From: Arenibacter sp. 6A1
GTDB taxonomy: Bacteria > Bacteroidota > Bacteroidia > Flavobacteriales > Flavobacteriaceae
DNA length: 64,000 bases
Reading direction: 5' to 3'
Assembly (NCBI RefSeq): GCF_012272855.1
Contig: NZ_JAAXCQ010000008.1
Span: 1 to 64,000, forward strand
Shown here in pieces: positions 7,805 through 15,142 of this stretch. A program made the position numbers and the translations under genes. Numbering within the stretch: position 1 is the stretch's first letter; each line of letters begins with the position of its first letter. The notes beneath the pieces were generated by a model. It saw only the letters and a list, made by a program, of their open reading frames with translations. It was not told the DNA's origin and did not search any database.

Positions 7805-8578
7805 TTAACCCAAGGTCTGTTCTCCACCGCCATTCACAAACAACACCTGTCCGCTTACCCAATTAGAAATGGGTGCGGCGAAGTACAATACCGCACCTGC
7901 GATATCTTCTACTTCTCCTAGGCGCTGCAATGGCGTATGGGCCAGCATCCGTTTTTCAATTTCCGGTGTCAACACGGTTTTTAGGGCCTGGGTACGAACA
8001 GCTCCCGGACCAATGGCGTTGATTCTTATTTCCGGACCAAAATCGAAGGCCAAGTTTCTGGTCATGTGGTTTACCGCGGCTTTAGAAGATGCGTAGGCAC
8101 TAATAGCCGGACTCTTATTGATCGATGCCATGGAAGACATATTAATAATACTGCCATAACCAGCCTCTTTCATATGCGGGGCTACCAACTGACATAGGCG
8201 CCACATACTAAAAACATTCATTTCGAATACTTTTTTAAATTGCGACACATCTATCTGATTGGGGTTTTCCCTTCCGGCACCACCTCCGCCAACGTTATTG
8301 ACCAAAATATGTATTTGACCATAAGCCGCTATGGTTTTATCAACCAAATGTACCAGCGCCTCATCTTTGGTAACGTCGCAATCTATAGCGATTGCTTTTC
8401 CACCATCGGCAACAATTTCTTGAGCCGCCTGTTGTGCCGCCTCCAAATTGTAATCGGATACCACCACTTGGGCTCCATAAGCGGCCAGTATTTTACAACT
8501 CGCCTTTCCTATACCGTTCGCACCACCGGTAACGATGGCTATTTTCCCTTTTAAGTCAAAAAATTTAGAAGTGTCCAT
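7805..8578 (-). CDS. hdhA: 7-alpha-hydroxysteroid dehydrogenase-like short-chain dehydrogenase
   Basis: 257 residues, classical SDR. NAD(P)-binding glycine motif TGGANGIG at 18-25, NNVGGGG near 92, active-site Ser in NMSSMAS and the catalytic YASSK. Long stretches agree with my memory of Escherichia coli HdhA: QLVAP, LTPEIE, HTPLQRLG, NWVSGQ and the GGGEQ C-terminus. That makes it closer to 7-alpha-hydroxysteroid dehydrogenase than to a generic SDR. The real substrate in a flavobacterium is unknown; a secondary alcohol or steroid-like compound is a guess. Its neighbours are a META lipoprotein and a regulator, which gives no pathway. A TTGTACAA palindrome lies 54 bp upstream. Confidence 0.8.
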   Translation of the reverse strand: MDTSKFFDLKGKIAIVTGGANGIGKASCKILAAYGAQVVVSDYNLEAAQQAAQEIVADGGKAIAIDCDVTKDEALVHLVDKTIAAYGQIHILVNNVGGGGAGRENPNQIDVSQFKKVFEMNVFSMWRLCQLVAPHMKEAGYGSIINMSSMASINKSPAISAYASSKAAVNHMTRNLAFDFGPEIRINAIGPGAVRTQALKTVLTPEIEKRMLAHTPLQRLGEVEDIAGAVLYFAAPISNWVSGQVLFVNGGGEQTLG

Positions 8579-8631
8579 AGATAAGGTTTTAAGGTAGTAT
8601 TTAAAAAATCTAATCTTGTATCTTATGTAGG

Positions 8632-8639
8632 TTGTACAA
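8632..8639. promoter_or_regulatory. TTGTACAA palindrome upstream of the SDR gene
   Basis: GTTGTACAAA occurs 54 bp before the SDR start and again at 10170-10179 in front of the second GbsR/MarR-like regulator. The core TTGTACAA is perfectly palindromic. A shared operator is possible but the core is only 8 bp. Confidence 0.35.
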
Positions 8640-8696
8640 ATCCTCTAATGCATTTTTTTGATTGGTCTATACATATGTTAGCCCTAGAACCTGTGG

Positions 8697-9509
8697 CTAT
8701 TCCATATAAATCGCCTCAAAAACCGCTAAAGGAGCTCTTCTTCCAACGTTCAACATCAAGGTATCGCCCTGAATAGTATAGTTATCGGCCAATTCAAATA
8801 TTTGTAAAAATTCTGATTCGTTAAAATCAACATCCGGACATGCCATCATAGTCGTGATAAAATTGGAAAAACGAATACGGTTTCCTTCTTCCAAAGTAAA
8901 TGTCCCCCCAAAAGAATTACAGCCGGCAAAACCAGCAACGCTATTTTCTGCTCCGTTTAGTCTAAAAAAGACCTCTTTCTCTTGATTTTCGCCCATTACA
9001 ACCTCTTTCCCTTCCAAGGTCTTTAGTTTCCAATATTTTTCGGTGATGCCGTTGGTTGGAGTTGCTTTTTTAGTAAAAACAGCCAATGGTGCCCTTCTCC
9101 CTACATTTAACATGATAGTATCACCATTAAGGGTATAGTTATCTACCATTCCCAAAACATTTAGTACTTCGGCTTCGTTTACTTCAGCATCTGGACACGC
9201 CATACGGGTCGTGATCAAATTTTCAAAACGAATTCTGTTACCAGCTTCTAGGGTATAAGACCCATTTACGATATTACAACCAAAAAAACCATTTATGGTA
9301 TTGTCTTTGCTATTCAGTACAAAGTGAAGTTCTTTTCCATTTTCGGTAGCCCCTACGGTAGCCCCCTCAAGAACCGTCAACACCCATTTGGTATCGGTGA
9401 TTGCTTCCTTGGCGGTATCGGATACTTCTTCTTTGATTGTCTGTTTAGTAGAATTACAGCTTACGGCAGTAATGGCCAGTAATATAAAAGTAGCTAATTG
9501 TGTTTTCAT
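8697..9509 (-). CDS. Lipoprotein with two META domains (HslJ-like)
   Basis: 270 residues. A lipoprotein signal ends at Cys18 (lipobox AVSC). Two tandem META domains follow, about residues 38-150 and 155-270. Each begins with W-x-L or W-V-L followed by LEG, contains a GCN core (FFGCNIVNG, FAGCNSFGG), then RIRFENLITTRMACPD or RIRFSNFITTMMACPD, and ends LNVGRRAPLAVF. The halves are clearly an internal duplication. META/HslJ proteins are envelope proteins linked to heat or drug stress. The promoter carries the same palindrome as the efflux operon, which suggests one envelope-stress regulon. Confidence 0.85.
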   Translation of the reverse strand: MKTQLATFILLAITAVSCNSTKQTIKEEVSDTAKEAITDTKWVLTVLEGATVGATENGKELHFVLNSKDNTINGFFGCNIVNGSYTLEAGNRIRFENLITTRMACPDAEVNEAEVLNVLGMVDNYTLNGDTIMLNVGRRAPLAVFTKKATPTNGITEKYWKLKTLEGKEVVMGENQEKEVFFRLNGAENSVAGFAGCNSFGGTFTLEEGNRIRFSNFITTMMACPDVDFNESEFLQIFELADNYTIQGDTLMLNVGRRAPLAVFEAIYME

Positions 9510-9545
9510 ATCTCTTGTTACTTTAGTTTAGAATTTTTCTTCACA

Positions 9546-9578
9546 CAAAATTATTATTTAGTTCGTAATGTTTCGAAC
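9546..9578 (-). promoter_or_regulatory. META-lipoprotein promoter with the shared palindrome
   Basis: Minus-strand -7 box TAATTTTG (9553-9546). Eight bases upstream lies GTTCGtaatgttTCGAAC (9561-9578), the same 18-bp palindrome as at 7273-7290 with matching distance to the -7 box. Confidence 0.75.
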
Positions 9579-9641
9579 CAAAAAATGTAAAGTTTAGTTA
9601 AATATTCTAATAAAACACATAAGACACTAAAAATATGTCTG

Positions 9642-10133
9642 TTACGAATTTTCGTTTTCCTTATACTCGTCTAGTTCTACGAGGGTATTCCTTATAAGTT
9701 CTTGGTGGGCTTTTAAATATTTTTGCATAATCTTTCCAAGGGACTTCTCATGGACAAACTTTTCTGGATAATGAACTTCATTAAAGGCAATGATTTTTTC
9801 AATAAGACTAATTTCACCCCCTATAGATTCTTCGTGCTGTTTTAAAAAATTTATCTGGAAGTACTTAGACCCCTTAAAATATCTTTTTCTATCGCCAGGC
9901 TTGGTGTAGTACTCTATATGTTTTAGCTGTAAAAGCACATTTATATTTATAGAGGTAGAACTCTTACTAGCGCCAATAATCTCTCTTATTGCTTCGAAGG
10001 TTAGCCCTTCATAAGACGATAGTATCAATAAGGCATAGATTCTGGCAGCCAAGGGCGATATTCCCATTCGCTCTTCCAAAGCAAGACCTATTTCTTCTAT
10101 AAGTTGTTTTTTATCGTCTGACACATTATTCAT
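9642..10133 (-). CDS. GbsR/MarR-like winged-helix regulator, paralogue of the efflux regulator
   Basis: 163 residues from the ATG at 10133. An earlier TTG at 10178 lies inside a palindrome overlapping the promoter, so the shorter form is chosen; it also aligns with the start of the paralogue (KKQLIEEIGLALEER against KRILIEEMGVTLEER). Shared hallmarks are SPLAARIYALLILSSYEGL, IGASKSSTSININVLLQL and EYYTKPGDRKRYF, then a charged helical tail. It follows no other gene on its strand and precedes the META lipoprotein gene by 132 bp. It may control that gene, itself, or the nearby SDR gene. Confidence 0.85.
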   Translation of the reverse strand: MNNVSDDKKQLIEEIGLALEERMGISPLAARIYALLILSSYEGLTFEAIREIIGASKSSTSININVLLQLKHIEYYTKPGDRKRYFKGSKYFQINFLKQHEESIGGEISLIEKIIAFNEVHYPEKFVHEKSLGKIMQKYLKAHQELIRNTLVELDEYKENENS

Positions 10134-10170
10134 TATGGCACCTAGTTTTTTAAAAAAGTAGTAAAATTTG

Positions 10171-10183
10171 TTGTACAAACATA
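10171..10183 (-). promoter_or_regulatory. Promoter of the second regulator with overlapping palindrome
   Basis: Minus-strand TATGTTTG (10183-10176) fits the -7 consensus and overlaps the palindrome TTGTACAA (10171-10178). The layout would suit autorepression. The same palindrome precedes the SDR gene. Confidence 0.5.
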
Positions 10184-10408
10184 CACAACTTCCCTGTTTT
10201 AAATGGATGTTTCATGTCTGAACTTATCTTAAAAATCTTTTAGAAAACAAATTCAATGCCCATGATGGCACTAAAAGCTAGGTCTCTCTTTTATTAGTCC
10301 CGCTCCCACTCGATTATACCCCCTATAATTTTTAAATTGGGAGTATATTGTTTTATTTGGTACATTGTGACTCGATTTACACTAAAAATATAACAAATCA
10401 TCTATAGT

Positions 10409-11995
10409 ATGCAAGTACGTGAAAAGTTTCTAGTAATCTCGGCACTTACCTTAGTGGTCATTACGGGTATTGCCTTCATTTGGACCCCTATTTTATGGGT
10501 CTTATTATTGGTAGGGCCTTTGGTCTTCATGGGGCTTTTTGATATTTTTCAGAAAAAACATACCATAAGACGAAACTTCCCTTTAATTGGTCGTTTTAGG
10601 TATGTATTAGAATCTATCCGTCCCGAAATCATGCAATATTTTGTAGAGACCGATACCCAAGGAAGGCCATTGAACCGTATTTTAAGGTCTTTGGTATATC
10701 GCCGGGCCAAAGGCACCACGGACACCGAGCCCTTTGGTACCCAAATGGATATCTACCATTCGGGTTACGAATGGATGGAGCACTCTATGTACGCCAAAAA
10801 CAATCCCAAGGAAATTGGTAAGTTCCCGCGTTTGGTCATTGGCGGCAAAGATTGTAAGCAACCGTATTCTTCGAGTCTCCTGAATATTTCCGCGATGAGT
10901 TTCGGCTCCTTGAGCAAGAATGCTATTTTGGCGATGAACAAAGGAGCAAAAATGGGAAATTTTGCCCATAATACCGGGGAGGGCGGCATTAGCGATTACC
11001 ATTTAGAGCACGGCGGGGATTTGATATGGCAGATAGGAACCGGGTATTTTGGCTGTAGAAACGATGACGGCACCTTTAACCCCACCACTTTTAGGGAAAA
11101 TGCTATTCGGCCACAGGTAAAAATGATAGAAATAAAATTGTCCCAAGGAGCCAAGCCCGGACATGGGGGAATTTTGCCGGCCTCTAAAAACACCGAGGAA
11201 ATTGCCAAGATCAGACATATAAAACCACATATCGCAGTGCATTCCCCACCGTCGCACTCCGCATTTTCCAACCCTATACAATTCATGTACTTTATTCACA
11301 AGCTACGGGAACTGTCCGATGGGAAACCTATTGGGTTTAAACTGTGTATAGGCCGTAAACAAGAATTCATGGATTTTTGTGAGGCTATGATCCATACGGG
11401 AATACGCCCCGATTTTATCACTGTCGACGGCGGTGAGGGCGGTACCGGTGCCGCGCCGGTAGAATTCTCCAATAGTATGGGAATGCCGTTGAGAGAAGGG
11501 CTGATTTTTGTCCACGATACCTTGGTAGGATTTGGACTTAGAAATGAAATAAAAGTTATTGTGGCCGGAAAGATCATTACCGGCTTCCATATGGCCAGGG
11601 CCATTGCCTTGGGTGCCGACGGTTGTAATAGTGCCAGAGCCATTATGTTATCGGTTGGTTGTATCCAAGCCTTAAAATGTAATACCAATGATTGCCCAGT
11701 TGGAGTGGCCACGCAAAAGAAATCACTGGTAAAAGGTCTTGTAGTAGAAGATAAAGCACCTAGAGTGAAAAATTACCACGAAGCTACCATCCACAGTTTC
11801 CTGGAGCTGGTCGCTGCTGCCGGACTCAATGGTCCACACGAGCTGACGCGTAACCATATTAGCAAAAGGGTGGGCATGTATAATGTAAAGACCTATGACG
11901 AGATTTATCCTTATATAAAAGAAGGCTCCTTGCTACATACGGCCACCATTCCAGAAAGTTATCAGCGATTCTATCAGCTTACCAGAATCATGTAA
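10409..11995 (+). CDS. FMN-binding glutamate synthase-like protein (GltB synthase domain)
   Basis: 528 residues. The first ~50 form one or two membrane helices; the remainder is the FMN-binding glutamate-synthase barrel. Visible hallmarks are SAMSFGSLSKNAI, NTGEGGIS, KPGHGGILPA and FITVDGGEGGTGAAP. The 3Fe-4S ligand pattern C-x5-C-x4-C is present in CIQALKCNTNDCPVGVATQ. There is no amidotransferase domain and no small subunit next to it, so it is a stand-alone membrane-anchored member of the family rather than a full GOGAT. Its electron donor and substrate are unknown. Upstream 230 bp hold no gene. Confidence 0.88.
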   Translation: MQVREKFLVISALTLVVITGIAFIWTPILWVLLLVGPLVFMGLFDIFQKKHTIRRNFPLIGRFRYVLESIRPEIMQYFVETDTQGRPLNRILRSLVYRRAKGTTDTEPFGTQMDIYHSGYEWMEHSMYAKNNPKEIGKFPRLVIGGKDCKQPYSSSLLNISAMSFGSLSKNAILAMNKGAKMGNFAHNTGEGGISDYHLEHGGDLIWQIGTGYFGCRNDDGTFNPTTFRENAIRPQVKMIEIKLSQGAKPGHGGILPASKNTEEIAKIRHIKPHIAVHSPPSHSAFSNPIQFMYFIHKLRELSDGKPIGFKLCIGRKQEFMDFCEAMIHTGIRPDFITVDGGEGGTGAAPVEFSNSMGMPLREGLIFVHDTLVGFGLRNEIKVIVAGKIITGFHMARAIALGADGCNSARAIMLSVGCIQALKCNTNDCPVGVATQKKSLVKGLVVEDKAPRVKNYHEATIHSFLELVAAAGLNGPHELTRNHISKRVGMYNVKTYDEIYPYIKEGSLLHTATIPESYQRFYQLTRIM

Positions 11996-12020
11996 TACAC
12001 AAGGTAGAAACAATAAACGC

Positions 12021-12083
12021 TGAACAGTATCTCCCCCGCCAGATCGGGGGATTTACCCCCTAAAATGACTTTTGCCAACTAAA
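12021..12083 (+). repeat. Second dispersed repeat (CTCCC-hairpin type), copy 2
   Basis: TGAACAGTATCTCCCCCGCC, then AGATC and GGGGG (a 5-bp stem), then ATGACTTTTGCCAACTAAA. It aligns with 7631-7692 along its full length. It begins 25 bp after the stop codon of the preceding gene. Confidence 0.6.
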
Positions 12084-12307
12084 TATTGCAACATTATAAA
12101 GGCTTCAGAAATTAGCAATGCGCTATTCTAAGGTATATACCAATGAAGGATTGGTCCTACCCGAATAACCTATCAACACTCACTTGGGAAGTGCAATGCT
12201 ATATTACAAATTGCCACATTTCCATCCTTGAATCATTTTAAATCATGGTTCTCATTTCCCATTAGCCATCCACTAATGGTTACATTGATTCATTGCTACA
12301 TTAAATC

Positions 12308-12387
12308 GCGTTAGGGACCGCGGCGGCATCCCCGCAGCGCAGCAAGGGATATAGCCAAGTGCCCGCCCGACGCAGGAGGGAACGCCC
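12308..12387 (+). repeat. Dispersed structured element, copy 3
   Basis: Conserved ends GCGTTAGGGA and GAGGGAACGCCC. The internal hairpin is of the second type, with arms ATCCC and GGGAT around CGCAGCGCAGCAA. Same strand as, and downstream of, the glutamate-synthase-like gene. Confidence 0.85.
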
Positions 12388-12481
12388 AAAAAAAAATATG
12401 CGATATCCAGCATTTAAATTTTCGTTTTAAGAAAGTATTGTTAAAAAGGGTAATCCCTTGGTTGAAGCTTTTAAAATGAAA

Positions 12482-12489
12482 TACTTTTG
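12482..12489 (+). promoter_or_regulatory. -7 promoter box TACTTTTG of the membrane-protein pair
   Basis: Matches TAnnTTTG, with TTG about 18-20 bases upstream. Because transcription would start near 12496, a start codon at the TTG inside this box is excluded. The TTG at 12529 is therefore preferred for the following gene. Confidence 0.6.
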
Positions 12490-12528
12490 TGCTTCATTTT
12501 TAAAGGCCAGCCGCCAAATAGGACTGTT

Positions 12529-13092
12529 TTGAAAGTAACGATTACCCGTATTCTCCCTTTTTCTTTACTAGCAGTGGTACATGCTTTGTTTATATCGGCC
12601 ATTTTTATGGACAACATAAGCACCAATACTGTGCTATGTATCCTTTTCCTTGTCCTCTGTTTTACTGTTGTGGCCCACCCTAAACTTCCAATATTTCATA
12701 GAACAGCTTTTATAACCGATCTCTCTACGGTCGCATTTGTGGTCTTAGGCGGGGTTCTGACATATTCCATACAGCTTTATTGGTCTCCCGGCCCAGTTTT
12801 TGCCGCCGCTATGGTAGGGACTATCGCTTCTTTTCTTCCCTCCCTCAATAAAAAAAGCAGCCTTTTGCAGTTGGCTCCTACGGCCATTTATTGTGGCTGT
12901 TTTGTGGGCATGTCTCACAAAAGCATTGCCCCAGACTATATGTTTATTGGGGTAGCGGGAATACTATCGGGGCTTGTTCTAGTAATGACCAAGAATGTTT
13001 TTCAGGGGGTTAGCGGTAAGCTGGGCAGCATCGCTTTTGGGGGCGTAACCCTAGCCGCTTTTATAATGTATATACTGGTAGAATGGTTATAG
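12529..13092 (+). CDS. Multi-pass membrane protein, first of an overlapping related pair
   Basis: About 187 residues from a TTG at 12529 (MKVTITRILPFSLLAVVHAL); no ATG is available before residue ~27. Almost entirely hydrophobic, with about five or six membrane helices. It shares a recognisable core with the next protein: FVGM...I...YMFIGVAGILSGL here against FIGM...I..YRFIGITGLVFSL there, followed in both by a glycine-rich GGxLG or SGKLGS stretch. I do not recognise the family. The stop codon overlaps the next start by 10 bp, so the two are translationally coupled and may form a heteromer. Confidence 0.65.
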   Translation: MKVTITRILPFSLLAVVHALFISAIFMDNISTNTVLCILFLVLCFTVVAHPKLPIFHRTAFITDLSTVAFVVLGGVLTYSIQLYWSPGPVFAAAMVGTIASFLPSLNKKSSLLQLAPTAIYCGCFVGMSHKSIAPDYMFIGVAGILSGLVLVMTKNVFQGVSGKLGSIAFGGVTLAAFIMYILVEWL

Positions 13093-13535
13093 AAAATAGT
13101 ATCCTTATTCTCTCTGGCACCCTGGGCGCCGTATTGGCTTTTGCCGTCAGCAACAAGTTAAACCAAGGTCCGGTGAGGGCTTCTGCCATCCTTAGCTTAG
13201 TGGTAGCCGGATTTTTTTATGTCTTTCCCCAACTACTATCGCCACGCTTAACCCAAAACATTCCCATCCTATTCTTTGGGGGTACTTTTATTGGGATGCC
13301 ATCCTCCAGAATCGTATCGGGTTACCGATTTATAGGGATTACGGGACTGGTATTTTCGCTTTTCTTCCTTCATACCAGCAATTATTTTGAGGGGTACGGT
13401 GGTGCTTTGGGCACGGCAGCCAGCATTTCGTTCCTAGTGACGTTCACTATTTACAAAATTACCCGCAAACGGAAAATTGCCTACGCCAAGGTATACCTAC
13501 GACGATACTCTCCTACAAGCTACCGAAAAAAATAG
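13083..13535 (+). CDS. Multi-pass membrane protein, second of the overlapping pair
   Basis: 150 residues, four or so membrane helices and a basic cytoplasmic tail (KITRKRKIAYAKVYLRRYS). Starts at the ATG inside the last codons of the upstream gene. It carries the same FGGTFIGMPSSRI...YRFIGITG core and a GGALGTAASISF segment. It looks like a shorter paralogue of its partner. No catalytic motif is visible and I assign no function; possibilities include a transporter or channel made of two unlike halves. Confidence 0.75.
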   Translation: MVIENSILILSGTLGAVLAFAVSNKLNQGPVRASAILSLVVAGFFYVFPQLLSPRLTQNIPILFFGGTFIGMPSSRIVSGYRFIGITGLVFSLFFLHTSNYFEGYGGALGTAASISFLVTFTIYKITRKRKIAYAKVYLRRYSPTSYRKK

Positions 13536-13538
13536 TGT

Positions 13539-14711
13539 TTAGGCAGGCACCGATTTGGTGAGCCTATTAACCACTAGGGCAATGGCACCATCGCCGGTAA
13601 CATTACAAGCCGTACCAAAACTATCCATAGCAATATACAAGGCAATCATAAGTCCTTGCATTTCTGCATCGAAACCTAACATAGACTGCAATATACCTAC
13701 AGCGGCCATAATCGCTCCCCCAGGAACCCCTGGTGCTGCAATCATCGCAATGCCAAGCATAAATATAAACCCGGCAAACAAGGTAAAGGTAAACGGAATG
13801 CCCTGTAAAATCATTAATGCCATGGCACAGGCCGTAATTTTCATAATACTCCCCGAAAGGTGAATGGTAGCACATAAGGGCACCACAAATCCAGATATTT
13901 TATCGGACACCCCGTTCTTTAAGGTTTGTTCTAAGGTAACCGGTATGGTTGCTGCCGAGGACTGAGTTCCCAAAGCCGTAAAATAGGCCGGCATCATGGT
14001 GACCAACAAACGTACAGGATTCTTTTTTGTAAGCATTCCGGCGATACTGTATTGCAACAACAACAATAGGATATGCAGGGCAAAAATGACCCCTATAATG
14101 GTGACAAAGACCGATAGTACCGAAAATACCGTTCCATTATAGGCCATACTGGCAAAGATTCCCAAAATATAAAGTGGCAAAAGAGGTACGATGACCTTTT
14201 CTATTAGCTGCATGATAATGAGCTGAAAATCCTTTACCATATCCCCTAAGGTCGACTTCTCTTGATAAGACAAGCCTAAACCTATCACAAAAGCCAGTAC
14301 CAAAGCCGTCATCACATCGATGGCAGGTGGAATATTGATACTAAAATAAGGCAGTAGTTCTATACCAGAATCGGCAATACTAGCGGCATTATTGGCATGG
14401 GATTCCAGGAGGGTTGGGAAAATTTCGGAGGCGGTAAAGTAGGTCATAAAGCCAGAAAAAAGCGTAGATCCGTAGGCAATAGCAGCCGTTAACAACAACA
14501 GCTTTCCGGCACCCTTCCCAAGGTCTGATATCGCGGGCATAATAAGTCCCATTATAATCAAGGGAATAGAGAAGTTTAGAAATTGGCCAAAGAACGCATT
14601 AAAGGTTGCAAATACCCTGCTCACCGATTCGGGCAACACGAGTCCAAAAATGATTCCCAATACAATGGCTAAAAAGACTTTAAATAATAGGTTCGAAAAA
14701 AGACGTTTCAT
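13539..14711 (-). CDS. Dicarboxylate/amino acid:cation symporter (DAACS family)
   Basis: 390 residues with about eight membrane helices and two re-entrant loops, as in GltP/DctA. Characteristic stretches are ALGTQSSAATIPVTLEQ (serine-rich first hairpin), MIAAPGVPGGAIMAAVGIL (second hairpin) and DSFGTACNVTGDGAIALVVNRL (substrate and cation site in TM8). It should import glutamate, aspartate or a C4-dicarboxylate with sodium or protons. Convergent with the membrane-protein pair, with only 3 bp between stop codons. The Asn-Val-Thr-Gly-Asp motif supports the family but does not decide between amino acid and dicarboxylate. Confidence 0.9.
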   Translation of the reverse strand: MKRLFSNLLFKVFLAIVLGIIFGLVLPESVSRVFATFNAFFGQFLNFSIPLIIMGLIMPAISDLGKGAGKLLLLTAAIAYGSTLFSGFMTYFTASEIFPTLLESHANNAASIADSGIELLPYFSINIPPAIDVMTALVLAFVIGLGLSYQEKSTLGDMVKDFQLIIMQLIEKVIVPLLPLYILGIFASMAYNGTVFSVLSVFVTIIGVIFALHILLLLLQYSIAGMLTKKNPVRLLVTMMPAYFTALGTQSSAATIPVTLEQTLKNGVSDKISGFVVPLCATIHLSGSIMKITACAMALMILQGIPFTFTLFAGFIFMLGIAMIAAPGVPGGAIMAAVGILQSMLGFDAEMQGLMIALYIAMDSFGTACNVTGDGAIALVVNRLTKSVPA

Positions 14712-15036
14712 TTGTAATTTATGCGATATAATATGAAAAAGGATGTTTAAAAAGTGGCTTTATCCGCTTTTCCCAGAGGGGCCGTTTCAAAGTAAAAGGC
14801 CTTTTTGCCCCCTACCCGATACCTGCCGAAACACCTAAATGTCCTCTTTTTATAAGCTAAAGCAATGATATACTTTTTAAAATCCCTTCTTACTTAGTAA
14901 GTTCGCTAAGATACATCCAATGGGATAGAAATCATTCCAAAAATTTTACTAATCTAAAATTTAACACTTCGGGGCTAGGGTTTGAAAAGGGGACAGATTG
15001 CCACACTGTACTTCGTTCCGTTCGCAATACCCATTA
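14712..15036. other. Gene-free stretch upstream of the DAACS symporter
   Basis: No coding region is supported. A GGGGC/GCCCC inverted pair around 14775-14815 and a REP-like repeat at 14992-15030 are the only structures seen. Confidence 0.5.
14992..15030. repeat. REP-like repeat, diverged copy
   Basis: CAGATTGCCACACTGTACTT then CGTTCCGTTCGCAATAC resembles the clustered copies at 17455-17549 and 17941-18030 (CAGATTGCCGCGC...CTCGCAATGAC). As in those copies it is followed directly by an A-run and a terminator hairpin. Confidence 0.7.
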
Positions 15037-15073
15037 GGAAAAAAAAGAGCTACACTTTCGTATAGCCCTTTGT
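15037..15073 (-). terminator. Terminator downstream of the AGCS symporter gene
   Basis: On the minus strand AGGGCTATAC-GAAA-GTGTAGCTCT forms a 10-bp stem (two G-U pairs) followed by a T-run. It is nearly the same hairpin as the terminators after the tRNA-Asn genes at 17558-17593 and 18039-18073. Confidence 0.75.
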
Positions 15074-15142
15074 AAAGATTAATGATGTATTTGGAACGGC
15101 ATATTCTTAAGAAGCTACCCCCACTTATTAATTATTTTCTAA

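Larger units (their letters stand above)
11996..12481. other. Gene-free stretch with two repeat elements
   Basis: No coding region seen. It holds the CTCCC-hairpin repeat at 12021-12083 directly after the glutamate-synthase-like gene, short ATTGCTACATT-like runs around 12275-12300, and the dispersed structured element at 12308-12387. Confidence 0.6.

Noticed and set aside
10765-11712. Long minus-strand frames within the glutamate-synthase-like gene
   Set aside because: Shadow frames of a well-conserved plus-strand coding region.
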